Positions 1-7,897 of a stretch of DNA of 64,000 nucleotides are shown in pieces. Under the pieces are notes generated by a model. It searched no databases, was not told the origin of the DNA, and worked only from the letters and a program-made list of their open reading frames with translations. The stretch comes from Flavobacterium panici (lineage in GTDB: Bacteria > Bacteroidota > Bacteroidia > Flavobacteriales > Flavobacteriaceae). The stretch lies in NCBI RefSeq assembly GCF_903819335.1, contig NZ_CAIJDE010000034.1:62001-126000 (forward strand), in the 5' to 3' direction. Every line of letters begins with the position of its first letter. Position 1 is the stretch's first letter. The position numbers and the translations under genes are program-made.

Positions 1-69
1 GGATTAGGAGATGCGAAGAAAAAAGAGGAATACTTTTTGAAGGCAAATGAATTATTAAAAAAGAAGTAA
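1..69 (+). CDS. C-terminal tail of an unidentified protein (partial)
   Basis: The first 22 codons of the window are open and end in TAA at 67-69. The tail is lysine-rich and helical in character. It sits 12 bases before the DUF4292 lipoprotein gene, so the two are probably cotranscribed. A tetratricopeptide-repeat protein is often found here in flavobacteria, but the visible piece is too short to confirm that. Confidence 0.5.
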   Translation, partial: GLGDAKKKEEYFLKANELLKKK

Positions 70-81
70 GGAGAAATTAAG

Positions 82-861
82 ATGAAAAAATATATTATAA
101 TAGTATTAATGTCGGCTTTTATGATTTCGTGTAAGTCTAAAGCCGTCGCCGTTCAAAACAATAATACTACCGAAGTTGTCGCAAAAAAAGACAATAAAGC
201 AATCGAAAAACATTACGAAAACAAATTAGATTTTTCGACCTTAAATATAAGAGCCAGCGCGAGATATGAAGACGAAAAGCAAAGTCAGAATGTTACCGCC
301 GATATAAAAATCGAAAAAGACAAACAGATTTTAATAAGTGTTAAATTTCTGGGAATTACAATGGCAAAAGCTTTGATAACCCCAACAACAGTAAGTTATT
401 ACGAAAAAATAAAAGGCACTTATTACGAAGGAGATTTTAGCAGTTTAAGCGAATGGCTAGGAACTGACCTGGATTATAATAAAGTTCAGAATTTATTAAT
501 TGGAGAAGCTTTTGATGATTTACGAAAAGGAGAGTATACGCAGACAATTGTAGAAAATCTTATTCGTTTAGAAGATCAAAAAAGCCAGAAAATTCAAAAA
601 GCATTTTATTTAGATCCTGAAAAATATCTGGTGCAGAAAGAACAAATTTCTCAGTCAGCTGAAAATATAAAATTAGAAATCAATTATTCAGATACTAAAA
701 CTTTCAGTCAGGGAACTATTCCAACAACATTGGTAATTAATGCATTGCAGCCAAAAGGAACAACCAATATTAATTTGAATTATAACAATATATCATTTAA
801 CGAAGAACTTTCTTTTCCGTATAGTGTGCCAAGCGGTTATAAAAAAGTTTTAATTAAGTAA
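82..861 (+). CDS. DUF4292 family lipoprotein
   Basis: A 259-residue protein with a lysine-start signal peptide and a lipobox ending in Cys17 (MISC), so it should be a lipoprotein. The rest is rich in alternating polar and hydrophobic strands, consistent with the DUF4292 family of Bacteroidota, which is thought to be related in fold to LolA/LolB lipoprotein carriers. It is followed after 24 bases by an EnvC-like gene in the same direction, a common pairing in flavobacteria. A role in envelope biogenesis is inferred; no catalytic motif is visible. Confidence 0.75.
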   Translation: MKKYIIIVLMSAFMISCKSKAVAVQNNNTTEVVAKKDNKAIEKHYENKLDFSTLNIRASARYEDEKQSQNVTADIKIEKDKQILISVKFLGITMAKALITPTTVSYYEKIKGTYYEGDFSSLSEWLGTDLDYNKVQNLLIGEAFDDLRKGEYTQTIVENLIRLEDQKSQKIQKAFYLDPEKYLVQKEQISQSAENIKLEINYSDTKTFSQGTIPTTLVINALQPKGTTNINLNYNNISFNEELSFPYSVPSGYKKVLIK

Positions 862-885
862 ATTTGTAAAAAGAAAAATAGAAAG

Positions 886-2139
886 ATGCCAAAATTTCTC
901 CTAAGCCTAATTTTTGTTTGCGCCACGACTTTTGTCTGGGCACAAGATTCGCAGCAAGAAAAACTTGAACAGCGCAAAGCGCAGATTCTTCAGGAAATAA
1001 AAGACAACGAAAAAATGCTGCAGTCTGTAAGGAAAAAAGAAAAATCAGCAGTGAATGAATATTTAATTCAGGCAAATAAAATTAAGCTTAAAGAAAAGCT
1101 GATCAATACAACAGCAAAACAGGAAAGAATTTTAAGCAACGACATGTATATTAATCAGGTTCAGGTTAATAAACTGAAAAAAGAACTGGCGGTTTTAAAA
1201 GAAGATTATGCAAAAATGATTTTGAAATCGTATAAAAGCCGTTCTGAGCAAAGTCGTGCGATGTTTATTTTATCTTCAGAAAGTTTTTTACAAGCCTACA
1301 AAAGAGCACAATATTTAAAACAATATACAAATTTCAGAAAAAACCAAGGTTTAGAAATTCAGTCTAAAACCGCACAGTTAGTTGACTTTAATGCAAAATT
1401 AGACGGCCAGAGAAAGGTTAAGAAAAAAATTATTGTTGAAAACGAAAAAGAAAAACAAAGTTTAGAAGTAGAGAAAAAAGAACAGCAAAAGCTTGTTAAC
1501 GCAATTAAAAAAGATAAAAACAGAATCGCCTCTGATATTAAAGCAAAACAAAGCGAATCAAAAAGAATTGACAGACAAATTGATCGTTTGATTCGTGAAG
1601 CAATTGCCGAAGCAAACAGAAAAGCGGCACTTGAAAAAGCTAAAGAAAATCCTGGGTCTAATGCAACCGTAAAACCAGTTTCATCTTCTAAAATCGCAAT
1701 GACACCAGAAGATAAAGTTTTAGCAGCCGATTTTAAAGCCAATAAAGGAAGACTGCCTTGGCCGGTAGAAAAAGGATTTATTTCGTTAGGTTATGGAGAT
1801 CAGCAGCATCCGCTTTACCCAGATATTAAAGTTCATAATTCAGGAGTCGAAATTACGACTGAAGATGGTGCAAATGCAAGATCTGTATTTGCCGGTGAAG
1901 TATTTAGTGTAATGGTTTTATCTCCTGTAAATACAGTAGTTATGATACAGCACGGAGATTACTTTAGCGTTTATCAAAATCTGAGCAAAGTATTTGTAAG
2001 TAAAGGAGAAAAAGTTTCGATCAAACAAAATATTGGAAAAGTAAGAACCAGCGGAGATAGCGGAAAAACGGTTATCAAATTCTTGATTCTTCAAAACACA
2101 ACCAATACCGATCCTGAAAATTGGTTACAAAACAGATAA
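886..2139 (+). CDS. EnvC-like murein hydrolase activator (degenerate M23/LytM domain)
   Basis: A 417-residue exported protein with a signal peptide ending near AQDS. Residues about 20-250 are a long charged coiled coil, a linker follows, and the C-terminal 130 residues are a LytM/peptidase M23 fold. The zinc-binding pattern of active M23 peptidases is not intact: the first motif reads HNSGVEI (Glu instead of Asp), and the HxH position reads QHG. This matches the non-catalytic EnvC family, which activates cell-wall amidases at division. It lies just downstream of the DUF4292 gene and ends in a strong bidirectional terminator. The family assignment is firm; the exact amidase partner is unknown. 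Confidence 0.85.
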   Translation: MPKFLLSLIFVCATTFVWAQDSQQEKLEQRKAQILQEIKDNEKMLQSVRKKEKSAVNEYLIQANKIKLKEKLINTTAKQERILSNDMYINQVQVNKLKKELAVLKEDYAKMILKSYKSRSEQSRAMFILSSESFLQAYKRAQYLKQYTNFRKNQGLEIQSKTAQLVDFNAKLDGQRKVKKKIIVENEKEKQSLEVEKKEQQKLVNAIKKDKNRIASDIKAKQSESKRIDRQIDRLIREAIAEANRKAALEKAKENPGSNATVKPVSSSKIAMTPEDKVLAADFKANKGRLPWPVEKGFISLGYGDQQHPLYPDIKVHNSGVEITTEDGANARSVFAGEVFSVMVLSPVNTVVMIQHGDYFSVYQNLSKVFVSKGEKVSIKQNIGKVRTSGDSGKTVIKFLILQNTTNTDPENWLQNR

Positions 2140-2140
2140 T

Positions 2141-2169
2141 AAAAAGGGAGCTATTTTAGCTCCCTTTTT
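2141..2169. terminator. Bidirectional intrinsic terminator between envC-like and CBS genes
   Basis: A-run, stem GGGAGCT / AGCTCCC with flanking A/T pairs, four-base loop ATTT, then a T-run. It lies between two convergent genes and can serve both. Confidence 0.85.
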
Positions 2170-2171
2170 AT

Positions 2172-2591
2172 TTAATCATATTGTTCTAAAAAATATTTAA
2201 TAACATCAGTTGTTGTTACAATCCCTTTCAGTTCTCCGTTATCTACAACCGGAAGAGCATGAAATTCTTCTTTTACAAATGTCGATGCCAAATCTTTAAT
2301 AATAGTGTCAGAAGAAAGAGTTTTAGGTTTTGATGTCATAACCTGAGGAATCGTAAGCATATCTAAAATAGCTTCATCAACACCTTCCTGTCCGTCGAAC
2401 AAAGCACCAAAAGTAAGACGGTTTACATCTGTACGGCTAATAATACCCACAACTTCCTTACCGTTTACAACAGGAATATGTCGAATGGAATTCGATTTTA
2501 GTTTTTCTACTACTTTTCTTAAATCGTCATTTTGATTTACAGTCACCACTGTTTTAGTCATGATGTGACTAATTGGTTCTCTTTTTTTCAT
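2172..2591 (-). CDS. CBS domain-pair protein
   Basis: A 139-residue protein made of two CBS motifs (about residues 8-65 and 78-135), with little else. Typical CBS signatures are visible, such as HIPVVNGKEVVGIISRTDV and HALPVVDNGELKGIVTTTDV. Such stand-alone pairs bind adenine nucleotides and act as energy or ligand sensors. The partner protein cannot be read from the context, because the gene stands alone between a convergent terminator and a divergent rbfA. The start codon at 2591 gives a full first CBS motif. Confidence 0.85.
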   Translation of the reverse strand: MKKREPISHIMTKTVVTVNQNDDLRKVVEKLKSNSIRHIPVVNGKEVVGIISRTDVNRLTFGALFDGQEGVDEAILDMLTIPQVMTSKPKTLSSDTIIKDLASTFVKEEFHALPVVDNGELKGIVTTTDVIKYFLEQYD

Positions 2592-2761
2592 AATAGATCA
2601 GTTTTATATTTACATCAAATATGTAGAATAATTCTGATAAATAACCTGACCTTTATCAGCTTTTATAACAATTAAAAACGCTATATAGTGATACTTTTTT
2701 GAGAGTAATATATTGAAAAGCATAGCGAAATTTCAATAATAATTCTTTACTTAATTTGAAA

Positions 2762-2794
2762 TTGCAATGAATGAATTTAAAAATAGTATTTTTG
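2762..2794 (+). promoter_or_regulatory. Bacteroidota-type promoter of rbfA
   Basis: TTG at 2762-2764, a 22-base gap, then a perfect TAnnTTTG box (TATTTTTG, 2787-2794). The rbfA ATG starts at 2799, so the transcript would have almost no leader. Confidence 0.6.
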
Positions 2795-2798
2795 CACT

Positions 2799-3191
2799 AT
2801 GGAAACAAATAGACAGAAAAAAATAGGCAGTGTCATCCAAAAAGATTTGGTTGATATTCTGCAAGGTGAAGTGCGAAAAAATGGAGTTAGCAATTTGGTA
2901 ATTTCAGTATCCAAAGTTAGTGTAACCTCAGATTTATCTGTGGCAACGGTATATTTAAGCATTTTTCCTCAAGAAAAAGCAAAGGAAACTTTAGAAGGCA
3001 TAAAATCAAATACGACTTTAATAAAACATGATTTGTCGCAGCGCGTTCGTCTTCAATTGCGTCGTGTGCCAAATTTGGTTTTCTTTATCGATGACTCATT
3101 AGATTATATCGAAAAAATTGACAATGCATTAGCAAACAGAGAAAACCCAATTGAAAACCGTGATCTTTTAGAAAAAAGAAGAAAATCATAA
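2799..3191 (+). CDS. rbfA: Ribosome-binding factor A
   Basis: A 130-residue RbfA, the KH-fold factor that binds the 30S subunit and helps 16S rRNA 5'-end maturation and cold adaptation. Family features include the N-terminal RQKKIGSVIQKDL segment, the strand SVTSDLSVATVYLSIFP and the region RVPNLVFFIDDSLDY. The length is normal. A TAnnTTTG box ends only four bases before the ATG, which suggests a leaderless or near-leaderless message. The next gene, a permease, starts one base after its stop, so the two are cotranscribed. Confidence 0.95.
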   Translation: METNRQKKIGSVIQKDLVDILQGEVRKNGVSNLVISVSKVSVTSDLSVATVYLSIFPQEKAKETLEGIKSNTTLIKHDLSQRVRLQLRRVPNLVFFIDDSLDYIEKIDNALANRENPIENRDLLEKRRKS

Positions 3192-3192
3192 A

Positions 3193-4392
3193 TTGAATTT
3201 CCCATTTTACATAGCCAAACGTTATCTTTTCAGCCTTAGTAAAAATAACGCGATCAATATCATCAATTTAATTGCCAGTATGGGAATTATTGTTGGTACA
3301 ATGGCTTTGTTTGTGGTTTTATCTGTTTTTAGCGGATTAAAAGTTTTCAGTCTTTCGTTTACAAATGAGATTGATCCAGATTTAAAAATGACAAGTACAC
3401 ACGGAAAATCATTTTTAATTTCACCCCAGCAAGAAAAAGAGCTGAAAGAAATTAACGGTGTTGCCTGTTACACAAAAATTATTGAAGAACGAGTTTTGTT
3501 TTTATTTAAAGACAAACAGCGCGTTACTTATTTAAAAGGTGTTGACAGTATCTACCCGGTTGTAAACAATATTAAAGTAAAACTTTTTAATGGACAATGG
3601 CTAAAACCAGATTCATATCAGGTTGTTATTGGTTACGGAATTGCACAGGATTTTTCGCTGGGAATTCTTGATTTCGAAAACCCGCTGCAGATATTTGCTC
3701 CAAAACCCGGAAAAGGAGCAATCGATAATCCCGAAGAAGCATTTAATAAAACAGATGTTTTACCCGTTGGAATTTACTCCATCAGCGAAGATTTAGATTC
3801 GAAATATGTTTTTGCCGATTTAGGTTTAACACAGGAATTATTGATGTATAATCCAAACCAAATTTCGGGAATCGAATTTAGGTTAAAACCAAACGCAGAT
3901 GAAAATGCGGTTAATGCGCAGATTAAAAAGATTTTTAATAATAAAGTCACCATAAAGAATAGGGAGCAATTGAACGAGTCTTTATATAAAATGCTCAACA
4001 CCGAAAATATTGCTGTTTATTTAATTTTTACGCTTGTAATTATTGTGGCACTTTTCAATTTGATTGGAGCTTTAATTATGATGATTTTAGACAAGAGGGC
4101 AAATTTAAAAACCCTTGTTAATCTGGGAATAGAAATAAACAGCGTGAGAAAAATTTTCATTCTGCAAGGAACTTTACTAAGTGTTTTTGGAGGTTTGATC
4201 GGACTTTATTACGGGATTATACTAGTTACATTACAGCAAAAATATGAGCTGATAATGATCACGCCAACATTGGCTTACCCAGTTGTTTTTACACTTGAAA
4301 ATGTTGTAATCGTGATGACAACAATTGTTTCTTTAGGATTTATAGCTTCTCTAATCGCCAGCAGCCGTGTAAGTAAAAAATTATTAGATTAA
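3193..4392 (+). CDS. LolC/FtsX-type ABC transporter permease
   Basis: A 399-residue inner-membrane protein that starts with TTG directly after the rbfA stop. One transmembrane segment lies near residues 20-45, a periplasmic MacB-PCD-like domain spans roughly 50-260, and three more segments at about 270-395 form the FtsX domain. This is the LolC/E and MacB topology. Proteins like this release lipoproteins from the inner membrane or act in other envelope ABC systems. The ATPase partner is not next to it. The order rbfA-permease is common in flavobacteria. Lipoprotein release is plausible but not proved by sequence alone. Confidence 0.85.
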   Translation: MNFPFYIAKRYLFSLSKNNAINIINLIASMGIIVGTMALFVVLSVFSGLKVFSLSFTNEIDPDLKMTSTHGKSFLISPQQEKELKEINGVACYTKIIEERVLFLFKDKQRVTYLKGVDSIYPVVNNIKVKLFNGQWLKPDSYQVVIGYGIAQDFSLGILDFENPLQIFAPKPGKGAIDNPEEAFNKTDVLPVGIYSISEDLDSKYVFADLGLTQELLMYNPNQISGIEFRLKPNADENAVNAQIKKIFNNKVTIKNREQLNESLYKMLNTENIAVYLIFTLVIIVALFNLIGALIMMILDKRANLKTLVNLGIEINSVRKIFILQGTLLSVFGGLIGLYYGIILVTLQQKYELIMITPTLAYPVVFTLENVVIVMTTIVSLGFIASLIASSRVSKKLLD

Positions 4393-4561
4393 TTTTTTCT
4401 TTCAAAATATTACTTATATTTACCGCCTTGAAAATTCACAGCATATGATAGTTTCTGCCTAATCCTATTTTATTTTTAAGAATAATTAGGATACTTACGT
4501 TTTACTTTTTTCAGTTCAGATAAAACATCTGGACAAATTTTATCATTTATCCTAATATATC

Positions 4562-5989
4562 ATGACAGAAACAACTATACAAAAAAGTTTTTTTTCTAAA
4601 TTTTTTACCACTTTAAAACAAGCCTTAAAAGGCGATGAATCATTTGATTATACTGCCGGAAGTATAAAGAAAGCCGTAATTCTATTGGCCATTCCGATGG
4701 TTTTAGAAATGATGATGGAATCGGTTTTTGCTTTAGTCGATTTATATTTTGTCGGACATTTAGAGCATAGCAGTTTTGCAATCCAAACTGTTGGCTTGAC
4801 AGAATCTGTGTTGACTATTATATATTCTCTTGCAATAGGAATGAGCATGGCCGCAACTGCTGTTGTAGCAAGACGTATTGGAGAAAAAGATCCGGTCGCT
4901 GCCGCAAAAGCCGGAATGCAAGCCATAATTGTAGCATTTGCTGTTAATGCTGTCCTGAGTGTTTTGGGAATTATTTATGCAAAAGATATTCTGCTTTTGA
5001 TGGGCGCTTCAGTAGATGCTGCCGAACACGGTTTCAGATTCACGCAGATTATGATTGGCTCAAGTTTATGCATTATGCTTTTATTCCTAATTAACGGAAT
5101 TTTCCGCGGAGCAGGAAATGCAGCAATTGCAATGAAAAGTCTTTGGATTGCCAACATTTGTAATATTATTTTATGTCCGATTTTAATTAACGGTTTTGGA
5201 CCAATTCCTGCTTTTGGTTTAGTTGGAGCTGCCTTGGCAACAACTTTAGGAAGAAGCATTGGAGTTTTATATCAGGTTTATCACTTGTTCTCTGGAAATG
5301 GAATTTTAAAAATTAAAATCGCTTATTTCGCTCCAGACTTTAAGCAGATAAAAGCTTTGGTTAAAATAGCTGCACCGGGAATTTTACAATTCGTAATTGC
5401 ATCATGCAGTTGGATTTTCTTAGCACAATTAGTCGCAACAACTGGTGGAGACCACGGTTCTGCAGGATATCAAACGGCACTTAGAATCATGATGTTTTTT
5501 ATTCTTCCAGCTTGGGGATTGAGTAATGCTGCGGCAACTTTGGTTGGACAGAATTTAGGAGCAAAACAAATTGAACGTGCCGAAAAATCGGTTTATACAA
5601 CAGCAAGATATAATGTGATTTTCATGGCAACGATTATGATTATTACTTTAGGCTTTGGCCAATATATTATTTCATTTTTCACCAATGATGAAATGGTTAA
5701 AACCATTGCGGTCGAAGCGCTGCAAATTATGAGCATCGGATTTATCTTTTACGGAATAGGAATGGTTTTGATCAATACTTTCAACGGAGCAGGAGATACC
5801 TGGACTCCAACCGGAATTAATTTCTTCGGCTTTTGGCTGTTCCAAATTCCGCTGGCTTTTGTATTAGCCAAACATTTCAATATGGGACCAACCGGAGTTT
5901 TCATCGCAATTCCCGTTGCCGAAACCGCTATAACTTTAGCCGGAATCTTTTTCTATAAAAGAGGAAAGTGGAAAAGAGTTCAAGTATAA
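4562..5989 (+). CDS. MATE family multidrug/organic-cation efflux transporter
   Basis: A 475-residue polytopic membrane protein with twelve predicted helices in two MatE repeats (about 40-200 and 260-430). Typical first-helix features include PMVLEMMMESVFALVDLYFV. Members exchange Na+ or H+ for drugs and organic cations across the inner membrane. It is a single gene, closed by a strong terminator at 6001-6030. The substrate cannot be predicted. The 170 bases upstream hold no other gene. Confidence 0.9.
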   Translation: MTETTIQKSFFSKFFTTLKQALKGDESFDYTAGSIKKAVILLAIPMVLEMMMESVFALVDLYFVGHLEHSSFAIQTVGLTESVLTIIYSLAIGMSMAATAVVARRIGEKDPVAAAKAGMQAIIVAFAVNAVLSVLGIIYAKDILLLMGASVDAAEHGFRFTQIMIGSSLCIMLLFLINGIFRGAGNAAIAMKSLWIANICNIILCPILINGFGPIPAFGLVGAALATTLGRSIGVLYQVYHLFSGNGILKIKIAYFAPDFKQIKALVKIAAPGILQFVIASCSWIFLAQLVATTGGDHGSAGYQTALRIMMFFILPAWGLSNAAATLVGQNLGAKQIERAEKSVYTTARYNVIFMATIMIITLGFGQYIISFFTNDEMVKTIAVEALQIMSIGFIFYGIGMVLINTFNGAGDTWTPTGINFFGFWLFQIPLAFVLAKHFNMGPTGVFIAIPVAETAITLAGIFFYKRGKWKRVQV

Positions 5990-6000
5990 TACAAATAAAA

Positions 6001-6030
6001 AATGCCTTCAATTTTGAAGGCATTTTTTGT
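6001..6030 (+). terminator. Terminator of the MATE gene
   Basis: Ten-base perfect stem AATGCCTTCA / TGAAGGCATT with a four-base loop, followed by a T-run and preceded by an A-run. Confidence 0.9.
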
Positions 6031-6075
6031 GTAAAAAAGTTAAATACTAGAAAAATTATTTTATATCACAAAGAT

Positions 6076-6097
6076 ATTGTACATTTGAGCGTACAAT
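6076..6097 (+). promoter_or_regulatory. Toxin-antitoxin operator/promoter
   Basis: Inverted repeat ATTGTAC, eight bases, GTACAAT. It overlaps a perfect TAnnTTTG box (TACATTTG, 6080-6087) 25 bases before the antitoxin ATG. YefM antitoxins are known to bind palindromes with a TGTACA core, so this is the likely autoregulatory site. Confidence 0.7.
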
Positions 6098-6112
6098 TAA
6101 AAGTACTATATC

Positions 6113-6370
6113 ATGAAGGCTATTACAATATCTACATTAAGAAAAAACATTAAAAACTATTTTGATGAAGTCTCAGAATCCTCAGAAATAATTGTTGTTC
6201 CCAGAAATACTGAAGAAGATGCAGTTGTTATAATTTCAATGAAAGAGTACAATTCTATATTAGAAACACAACATTTATTATCAACTAAAGCAAATAGAAA
6301 AAGACTTTCAGAATCTATTGAACAAATGGAAAGTGGAAAGTTAACGTCTTATAATTTAGACGAATTATAG
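6113..6370 (+). CDS. Type II antitoxin, Phd/YefM family
   Basis: An 85-residue protein with the YefM/Phd N-terminal DNA-binding fold ([20 protein letters not shown]) and an acidic, helical C-terminus that would wrap the toxin. It precedes a YoeB/Txe-type toxin by nine bases. It would neutralise the toxin and repress the operon through the palindrome at 6076-6097. The length and gene order are standard for the family. Confidence 0.92.
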   Translation: MKAITISTLRKNIKNYFDEVSESSEIIVVPRNTEEDAVVIISMKEYNSILETQHLLSTKANRKRLSESIEQMESGKLTSYNLDEL

Positions 6371-6379
6371 AAGAAGAAT

Positions 6380-6655
6380 ATGGATATTTGTTTTACAAAA
6401 AATGGTTGGGAAGAGTTTGAATATTGGATTGAAAACGATACAGATATTGCACTAAAAATAAAAGAATTAATTAAATCGATTAGAGAAAATCCATTTAAAG
6501 GAATTGGTAAACCAGAACCATTGCGACATGATTTAAAAAGCTTTTGGTCGCGAAGAATTAGCGGAGAACATCGATTGGTTTATAAAGTATCAGGAACAAA
6601 AGGGATTGATCAAAAATGTATAATTATACAATGTAGATTTCATTATGATGATTAA
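6380..6655 (+). CDS. YoeB/Txe family mRNA interferase toxin
   Basis: A 91-residue RelE-fold endoribonuclease of the YoeB/Txe family, which cuts mRNA in the ribosomal A site. Family landmarks include the N-terminal FTKNGWEEFEYW, the central segment SRRISGEHRLVY and the C-terminal CRFHYDD, which carries the His-Tyr pair needed for activity. It seems full length and intact. It is encoded just after its antitoxin and closed by a strong terminator, so the pair is a self-contained module between a MATE gene and dusB. Confidence 0.92.
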   Translation: MDICFTKNGWEEFEYWIENDTDIALKIKELIKSIRENPFKGIGKPEPLRHDLKSFWSRRISGEHRLVYKVSGTKGIDQKCIIIQCRFHYDD

Positions 6656-6662
6656 TAAATAC

Positions 6663-6693
6663 AAAAAAGACCTTCAAATAGAAGGTCTTTTTT
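6663..6693 (+). terminator. Terminator of the toxin-antitoxin operon
   Basis: Stem AAAAAGACCTTC / GAAGGTCTTTTT with loop AAATA and a T-run. It follows the toxin stop by a few bases. Confidence 0.9.
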
Positions 6694-6705
6694 GTATATT
6701 AGTTT

Positions 6706-6732
6706 TTTGTTAAAGTTCAAAACTTTAACAAA
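6706..6732 (-). terminator. Hairpin downstream of dusB
   Basis: Perfect 12-base inverted repeat TTTGTTAAAGTT / AACTTTAACAAA with loop CAA, just past the dusB stop. It is probably part of its transcription end, although the T-run is weak. It resembles the AACTTTG palindrome at 23978-24010. Confidence 0.5.
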
Positions 6733-6741
6733 GATTATATT

Positions 6742-7752
6742 TTAAACAAACTCATACCCAGCATAAACCTGTTCGATTTCTTTCATAATCGCAAACAAAT
6801 CTTCTGGAGCATCAGTCGTAACTAATTTCTGTTTGAATTCTTTAAAAGAATGAATCCCTTTAAAATAGTTCGTATAATGACGACGCATTTCTACAATTCC
6901 TAAACGCTCGCCTTTCCAGTCCATTGACCATTGCAAATGATTTCTGGCAGCTTCAACACGATCAATAACGGTTGGGGCAGGTAAGTGTTCACCCGTTTTA
7001 AAATAATGCTTGATTTCATTAAAAATCCACGGATAACCAATCGCCGCGCGGCCAATCATGATACCGTCGATTCCGTATTCATTTTTATATTTTAATGCTT
7101 TTTCAGGACTGTCGATATCGCCGTTTCCAAAAATAGGCATTGTAATTCTTGGGTTGTTTTTTACTCTCGCAATGTGCGACCAGTCAGAATGACCTTTATA
7201 CATTTGAGCACGAGTTCTGGCGTGAATAGTCAAAGCCTGAACACCAATATCCTGAAGTCTTTCTGCAACTTCATCAATATTAATAGAACTTTCGTCCCAG
7301 CCTAAACGTGTTTTTACCGTAACAGGCAAATCTGTCCCTTTGATAACGGCTTGAGTCAAACGCACCATCAAATCAACATCTTTTAAAACCCCAGCTCCGG
7401 CACCTTTACAAACTACTTTTTTTACCGGACATCCAAAATTGATATCTACTAGATCTGGTTTTACAGTAGAAACAATTTTAGAAGACATTTCCATTGCTTC
7501 TTCATCACCACCAAAAATCTGAATTCCAACCGGGCGTTCGTAATCAAAAATATCCAGCTTCATGCGGCTTTTTATAGCATCACGAATTAATCCTTCCGAC
7601 GAAATAAATTCAGAATACATCATGTCAGCGCCATGCGTTTTGCATAATCTGCGAAACGGCGGATCACTAACATCTTCCATCGGTGCGAGTAATAAAGGAA
7701 ATTCGGGTAATTCTATGTTGCCAATCTTGACCATCTTCATAATTTTTTGCAA
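6742..7752 (-). CDS. dusB: tRNA-dihydrouridine synthase, DusB-like
   Basis: A 336-residue FMN-dependent TIM-barrel enzyme that reduces uridines in the tRNA D-loop. Visible motifs are LLAPMEDVSDPPFRRL at the N-terminus, DINFGCPVKKVVCKGAGAG with the catalytic cysteine, the TVKTRLGW segment, the HARTRAQMYKG motif and GIMIGRAAIGYPWIF in the phosphate-binding region. The ATGs at 7740 and 7734 are equally good starts, and the shortest (MVKIGN) fits the family best. It is a single gene facing the toxin operon. Confidence 0.93.
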   Translation of the reverse strand: MQKIMKMVKIGNIELPEFPLLLAPMEDVSDPPFRRLCKTHGADMMYSEFISSEGLIRDAIKSRMKLDIFDYERPVGIQIFGGDEEAMEMSSKIVSTVKPDLVDINFGCPVKKVVCKGAGAGVLKDVDLMVRLTQAVIKGTDLPVTVKTRLGWDESSINIDEVAERLQDIGVQALTIHARTRAQMYKGHSDWSHIARVKNNPRITMPIFGNGDIDSPEKALKYKNEYGIDGIMIGRAAIGYPWIFNEIKHYFKTGEHLPAPTVIDRVEAARNHLQWSMDWKGERLGIVEMRRHYTNYFKGIHSFKEFKQKLVTTDAPEDLFAIMKEIEQVYAGYEFV

Positions 7753-7804
7753 AATTACAACATTTAGTTTAATTCACAGCAAAACATTCAAGAAGCTGGA
7801 AATA

Positions 7805-7888
7805 AACCATATAAGTGATATAAGTTCATTTAATTAAAGCACTCATATGCGCAATCTTTTAAATGAAGTTATATTACTTATATGGTGG
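7805..7888. repeat. Intergenic element with CTTATATGG repeats
   Basis: Contains CCATATAAGTGATATAAG at one end and TTACTTATATGGTGG at the other, giving an imperfect inverted repeat. Very similar words occur at 62221-62305, so this looks like a dispersed intergenic repeat family. Confidence 0.5.
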
Positions 7889-7897
7889 AAAAAATTT

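Noticed and set aside
854..1075. Open frame opposite the EnvC-like gene
   Set aside because: It is a shadow of a long coding region whose own protein is clear.
5968..6153. Open frame on the plus strand after the MATE gene
   Set aside because: It covers the terminator and the toxin-antitoxin operator and has no family pattern.
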